Shown: piece after piece, positions 61,337-64,000 of the stretch
Position numbering within the stretch: position 1 is the stretch's first letter
Layout of the letters: every line of letters begins with the position of its first letter
From: Paludisphaera rhizosphaerae
Lineage (GTDB): Bacteria > Planctomycetota > Planctomycetia > Isosphaerales > Isosphaeraceae
DNA length: 64,000 bases
Reading direction: 5' to 3'
Assembly: GCF_011065895.1 (NCBI RefSeq)
Contig: NZ_JAALCR010000023.1
Coordinates: forward strand, 1 to 64,000
Notes under the pieces: generated by a model
Database searches by the model: none
What the model saw: only the letters and a program-made list of their open reading frames with translations
What the model was told of the DNA's origin: nothing
Translations under genes and position numbers: made by a program

Positions 61337-64000
61337 TCAGCGCTCGGCGAGTTTCTCCCGGATCCGGGCCAGTAGGGCCGCGTCCGGCGGGGCGTAGGGG
61401 CGGAACTTCTCGATCCGGTTGTGTTCCTCGCTGTAGTAGAGGGCCCGGTTGGCGCCGAGCTTGGCGGCGGCCGGGTTGTCGAGCAGGTGGCCGGAGTCGG
61501 TGGGGCTCATCTGGAAGAGGACCCGCATGCCGAACTCGCGGAGCTGCTGCATGGAGACGCAGCGATTGAGGTTGTTCACCGTGTCGCACCAGGCGATCAG
61601 GTGGACGCCGTAGCCGGGGCCTTCGCGGAGAATCAGGTCGATCAGGTCGGCCGGGGTCTCCTGCTCGCGCTCGCCGAAGTGGAAGTCGTCCTCACGTCGG
61701 CGGAGGTCCCGGAAGCGCGGGAGGTCGTGGACGAAGAGGAACAGTTTGGGGCCGTCGTCGGCGTCGGGCTCGCGGCGGCGGTTCAACTCGGCGGCGACTT
61801 CCGTCGTGAACGTGACCGCTTCACGCCAACCGCCGACCTTGACGCCGTGCGGGAGCGCCTCGGCGACCTTGCGGAGGGCGTCGGCGTGCTCGGCGTCCTC
61901 GGGGGTGCCGTCGAGGATCCAGAATCGCGCCCCCTCGCGGACAAGGTCGTCGCCTGCCGGCGCGAACTGCACGGCCAGGCTAACCAGGGCCGAGGCCGTC
62001 ACGCCGAGGGCCCCTTCCTCGTTCTGGCCGACGATCAGCAGGTGATTCGCCCCCTGACGGCGGAAGAGGGCCGCCGTCGGGTCCTTGATGGCCACCGGGT
62101 CGCCGAGCCACGCCTGCGCCGACCGGGGAGAGTCGGGCCAGGAGGGGGCGTCGAGCCGTTCCAGCAGCCTGGGATTGGCGGCGAAATCGGCGCGGGCGTC
62201 GCCCTCGAAGACGATGGCCGTGCGAGCGGTCACCTTCGGGTGGGAGTCGACCAGCTCGCGGATCTTGTCGAGGTAGTCTTCACGACGTTCCTCGCCCAGC
62301 CAGACGACCTGGAAGGCGTGGTTCCCCTCGGGAGCGCCGTTGGCGTCGTTGTAGATCGCCTCGCCGGGACGGGAGAGGGCCTTGGCTGCGGGGTTGCTCT
62401 CCGAGAGGATCAGGTGTGAATCGGTGTCGCTGCACTGGAGGGCGATTCGCACGGCCATCTGGCCGAGCGTGCTCCTCGCCAGCGTGAACGCGCCGCCGAG
62501 GCTCTGCGAGCCGAGGATTACGTGAATGCCGAACGCTCGACCCTGGCGGACGAGGCGGTCGAGCAGGCCGGCGGCCTCCTGCGCCAGTTTGTCTTCATCG
62601 ACGAAGAACTCCTGGAACTCGTCGACCACCAGCAGGATGCGGGGCAGGGGGGGCGCGCCGGGCGTGTTGCGGAAGCCCTGGACGTCCTGGACGCCGGCCG
62701 CCCGGAAGCGATCGGCGCGGATCTTCAACTCGGCGTCGAGACGGGTCAGGACGCTGACGCCGAACTCGCGCTCGCTCTCGATGGCCACGACGCTCGCGTG
62801 GGGGAGATGGTGAGAGGCGTAAACCTTGAACTCGACGCCCTTCTTGAAGTCGATCAGATACAGGTCGATCTCGTCCGGGCTGTATGCGAGCGCCAGGTTG
62901 ACGATCAAGGCGTGCATCAACGTCGATTTGCCCGAGCCCGTTCGACCGGCGATCAGGACGTGTTGAGACGTTCCCTTGCCCAGCATCAGGTGCTGCCGTT
63001 TGGAGGCCGCCGCCTTGCCGAGGGGGACGTCGATGTCCGAGCGACTGTCGCAGGTCCACCAGGAGTCGGCCGCTGGCGCGATGAACTCGAAGGGGACCTC
63101 CACGCGCTTGGCCGCTTTGGCTGCTTCGCCGATGCGCTGGATGAGCCGGGTGGCGGCGTCGCCAGTTGGGGGCGAGTCTGGCGTGAAGGGGTACGATCCT
63201 AGCTCGGGGTCGTCCCAGGCGAGGGCTCCGTCATTCCAGGTGAGTCGCGTGCAATACGGGCGCAGGTCGGCCAGGCGGCAACTGGCGGGGATCTCGCGGC
63301 CCTCGTCGACGGCGACCAGCGTCAGGACGCCGCAAGGGGGGCCGCCGGCGACGATCGAGGCCAGACGCGCTGCGGCCTTTTCATCGAACTTGGTCGGGTA
63401 GTCGACGACGACCAGGACGCGATAAGGCTCGGCGACCTCGCCGGCCACGGCGTTGTATTCCTCGATGGAGGCGTACTCGTTCCGCAGGAACTTCTGGGTG
63501 ACGTGCTCCATGTGGGTTTCGAGGTCGGCGAGCCGCTCCTCGATCTGGCGGGCGTCGGTCCAGACCTGGTTGTTGACGAGCGCCTCGTCGAAGTCGGCCA
63601 GGTGCATGAAGGCGCCGAAGCCTCGGCCCAGACCGATCGGATCGACGATCGTGAATCGGACCATGCCGGGCGGCACGGTGGTCAACAGCCGGAGCATGGC
63701 CGCCTGGATGGCCGTGGAGGCGGCCGCACGACCCTCGGCGGGGGTCTCGATCAGGAGATTCGCCGCTGAGGGGAAGGGCCGGAGCGCGGGGATCCGGAGC
63801 TGGTTGGGGAGCCCTTCCATCAGGTCCGGGTCGGCCGGCAGGCCGCCGGGGAGGCTCGCCAGGTCGACGTTCACGGTGCCGAACCGCAGGGCCGGCGGGA
63901 TGGCGCTGGGGAGATCCGCCTCGTCGGCCGTCGAGTCGTTCCAGTCGATCCCCAGTCCGTCGGCGAAGCGGCCGACCTCATCGATCGCGGCGAAGGCCGA
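61337..64000 (-). CDS. FtsK/SpoIIIE-domain ATPase, EssC-like (N-terminus outside window)
   Basis: 887 residues are visible and the frame stays open to the window edge (the visible start is SAFAAIDEVGRFADG). The Walker A motif is LIAGRTGSGKSTLMHALIVN near 350, Walker B is ILLVVDEFQEFF near 455, followed by LGSQSLGGAFTLARSTLGQM. A second, degenerate ATPase domain (LLIVGQNEEGALGVTASALV) lacks the GKST lysine. Such two-domain proteins resemble EssC-type motors of type VII secretion and some DNA translocases. It ends with the conserved VLFQMSPTDSGHLLDNPAA. Partners, if any, lie outside the window. Confidence 0.88.
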   Translation of the reverse strand, partial: SAFAAIDEVGRFADGLGIDWNDSTADEADLPSAIPPALRFGTVNVDLASLPGGLPADPDLMEGLPNQLRIPALRPFPSAANLLIETPAEGRAAASTAIQAAMLRLLTTVPPGMVRFTIVDPIGLGRGFGAFMHLADFDEALVNNQVWTDARQIEERLADLETHMEHVTQKFLRNEYASIEEYNAVAGEVAEPYRVLVVVDYPTKFDEKAAARLASIVAGGPPCGVLTLVAVDEGREIPASCRLADLRPYCTRLTWNDGALAWDDPELGSYPFTPDSPPTGDAATRLIQRIGEAAKAAKRVEVPFEFIAPAADSWWTCDSRSDIDVPLGKAAASKRQHLMLGKGTSQHVLIAGRTGSGKSTLMHALIVNLALAYSPDEIDLYLIDFKKGVEFKVYASHHLPHASVVAIESEREFGVSVLTRLDAELKIRADRFRAAGVQDVQGFRNTPGAPPLPRILLVVDEFQEFFVDEDKLAQEAAGLLDRLVRQGRAFGIHVILGSQSLGGAFTLARSTLGQMAVRIALQCSDTDSHLILSESNPAAKALSRPGEAIYNDANGAPEGNHAFQVVWLGEERREDYLDKIRELVDSHPKVTARTAIVFEGDARADFAANPRLLERLDAPSWPDSPRSAQAWLGDPVAIKDPTAALFRRQGANHLLIVGQNEEGALGVTASALVSLAVQFAPAGDDLVREGARFWILDGTPEDAEHADALRKVAEALPHGVKVGGWREAVTFTTEVAAELNRRREPDADDGPKLFLFVHDLPRFRDLRRREDDFHFGEREQETPADLIDLILREGPGYGVHLIAWCDTVNNLNRCVSMQQLREFGMRVLFQMSPTDSGHLLDNPAAAKLGANRALYYSEEHNRIEKFRPYAPPDAALLARIREKLAER

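Noticed and set aside
1-64000. tRNA or rRNA genes
   Set aside because: No cloverleaf with a GTTCRA T-loop and matched acceptor stem was found by reading; a tRNAscan-SE run would be decisive.

Overview
The window is GC-rich, gene-dense bacterial chromosome. It most likely comes from a planctomycete of the Isosphaeraceae type (Paludisphaera/Singulisphaera-like). This rests on family content, not a search: two DUF1559 pseudopilin-like proteins, a DUF1501 protein, ECF sigma factors next to Ser/Thr kinases, one kinase fused to WD40 propellers, two Uma2 nucleases, and a 3.7k-residue surface protein with an LEGRVLLA-type N-terminal motif. I saw no tRNA, rRNA, CRISPR array, prophage or intact insertion sequence.

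Layout. 1-7.7 kb: a partial 'NALKHG' protein, a secreted cyclophilin, a 7Fe ferredoxin, and a transporter block. In that block an MFS exporter is translationally coupled to an NCS1-like permease, next to a VIT1/CCC1 metal transporter fused to an HEXXH domain and a second NCS1-like permease. A Wza-like polysaccharide export lipoprotein follows. 8.0-13.1 kb: two convergent short operons, phosphodiesterase plus acyl carrier protein on one strand and alpha/beta hydrolase, methyltransferase and GH3-type acyl-acid ligase on the other. A structured palindromic repeat separates them. This is the best candidate for an undescribed pathway. 13.3-20 kb: TIGR01777 oxidoreductase, Ser/Thr kinase, HAD hydrolase, a secreted unknown, a frameshifted gene and a Uma2 protein. 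20-26 kb: ECF sigma factor, giant kinase with 14 WD40-type units, a tiny secreted protein, a DUF1559 pseudopilin and a small membrane peptide that resembles the tail of an extended sigma factor. 26-29 kb: phosphofructokinase (sequence signature of the PPi type) and 6-phosphogluconate dehydrogenase. 29-34.7 kb: a membrane-anchored sigma factor with a fused C-terminal domain, a kinase, a membrane protein, a stand-alone AbfB-like lectin, short repeats and a YafQ-type toxin-antitoxin pair. 34.8-42.4 kb: DUF1501, SpoIVB-like S55 protease with a propeller protein, a DUF1559-like protein and a HAD phosphatase. 43-54 kb: the giant subtilase/beta-helix surface protein, followed by two near-identical hairpins. 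54-64 kb: a PilC/GspF-like protein, a glycine cleavage operon (gcvT-gcvH-gcvPA-gcvPB), a second Uma2 paralogue, and a partial FtsK/SpoIIIE (EssC-like) ATPase that runs off the window.

How the genes fit together: central metabolism (PPi-type PFK, Gnd, glycine cleavage) is interspersed with signalling modules (two ECF sigma factors, three Hanks-type kinases) and cell-surface functions (polysaccharide export, pseudopilins, secretion-system membrane protein, giant adhesin). Two intergenic palindromic elements about 31 kb apart show compensatory base changes. The two Uma2 genes share a conserved upstream block. Functional claims are by family recognition from translated sequence; no database search was possible.
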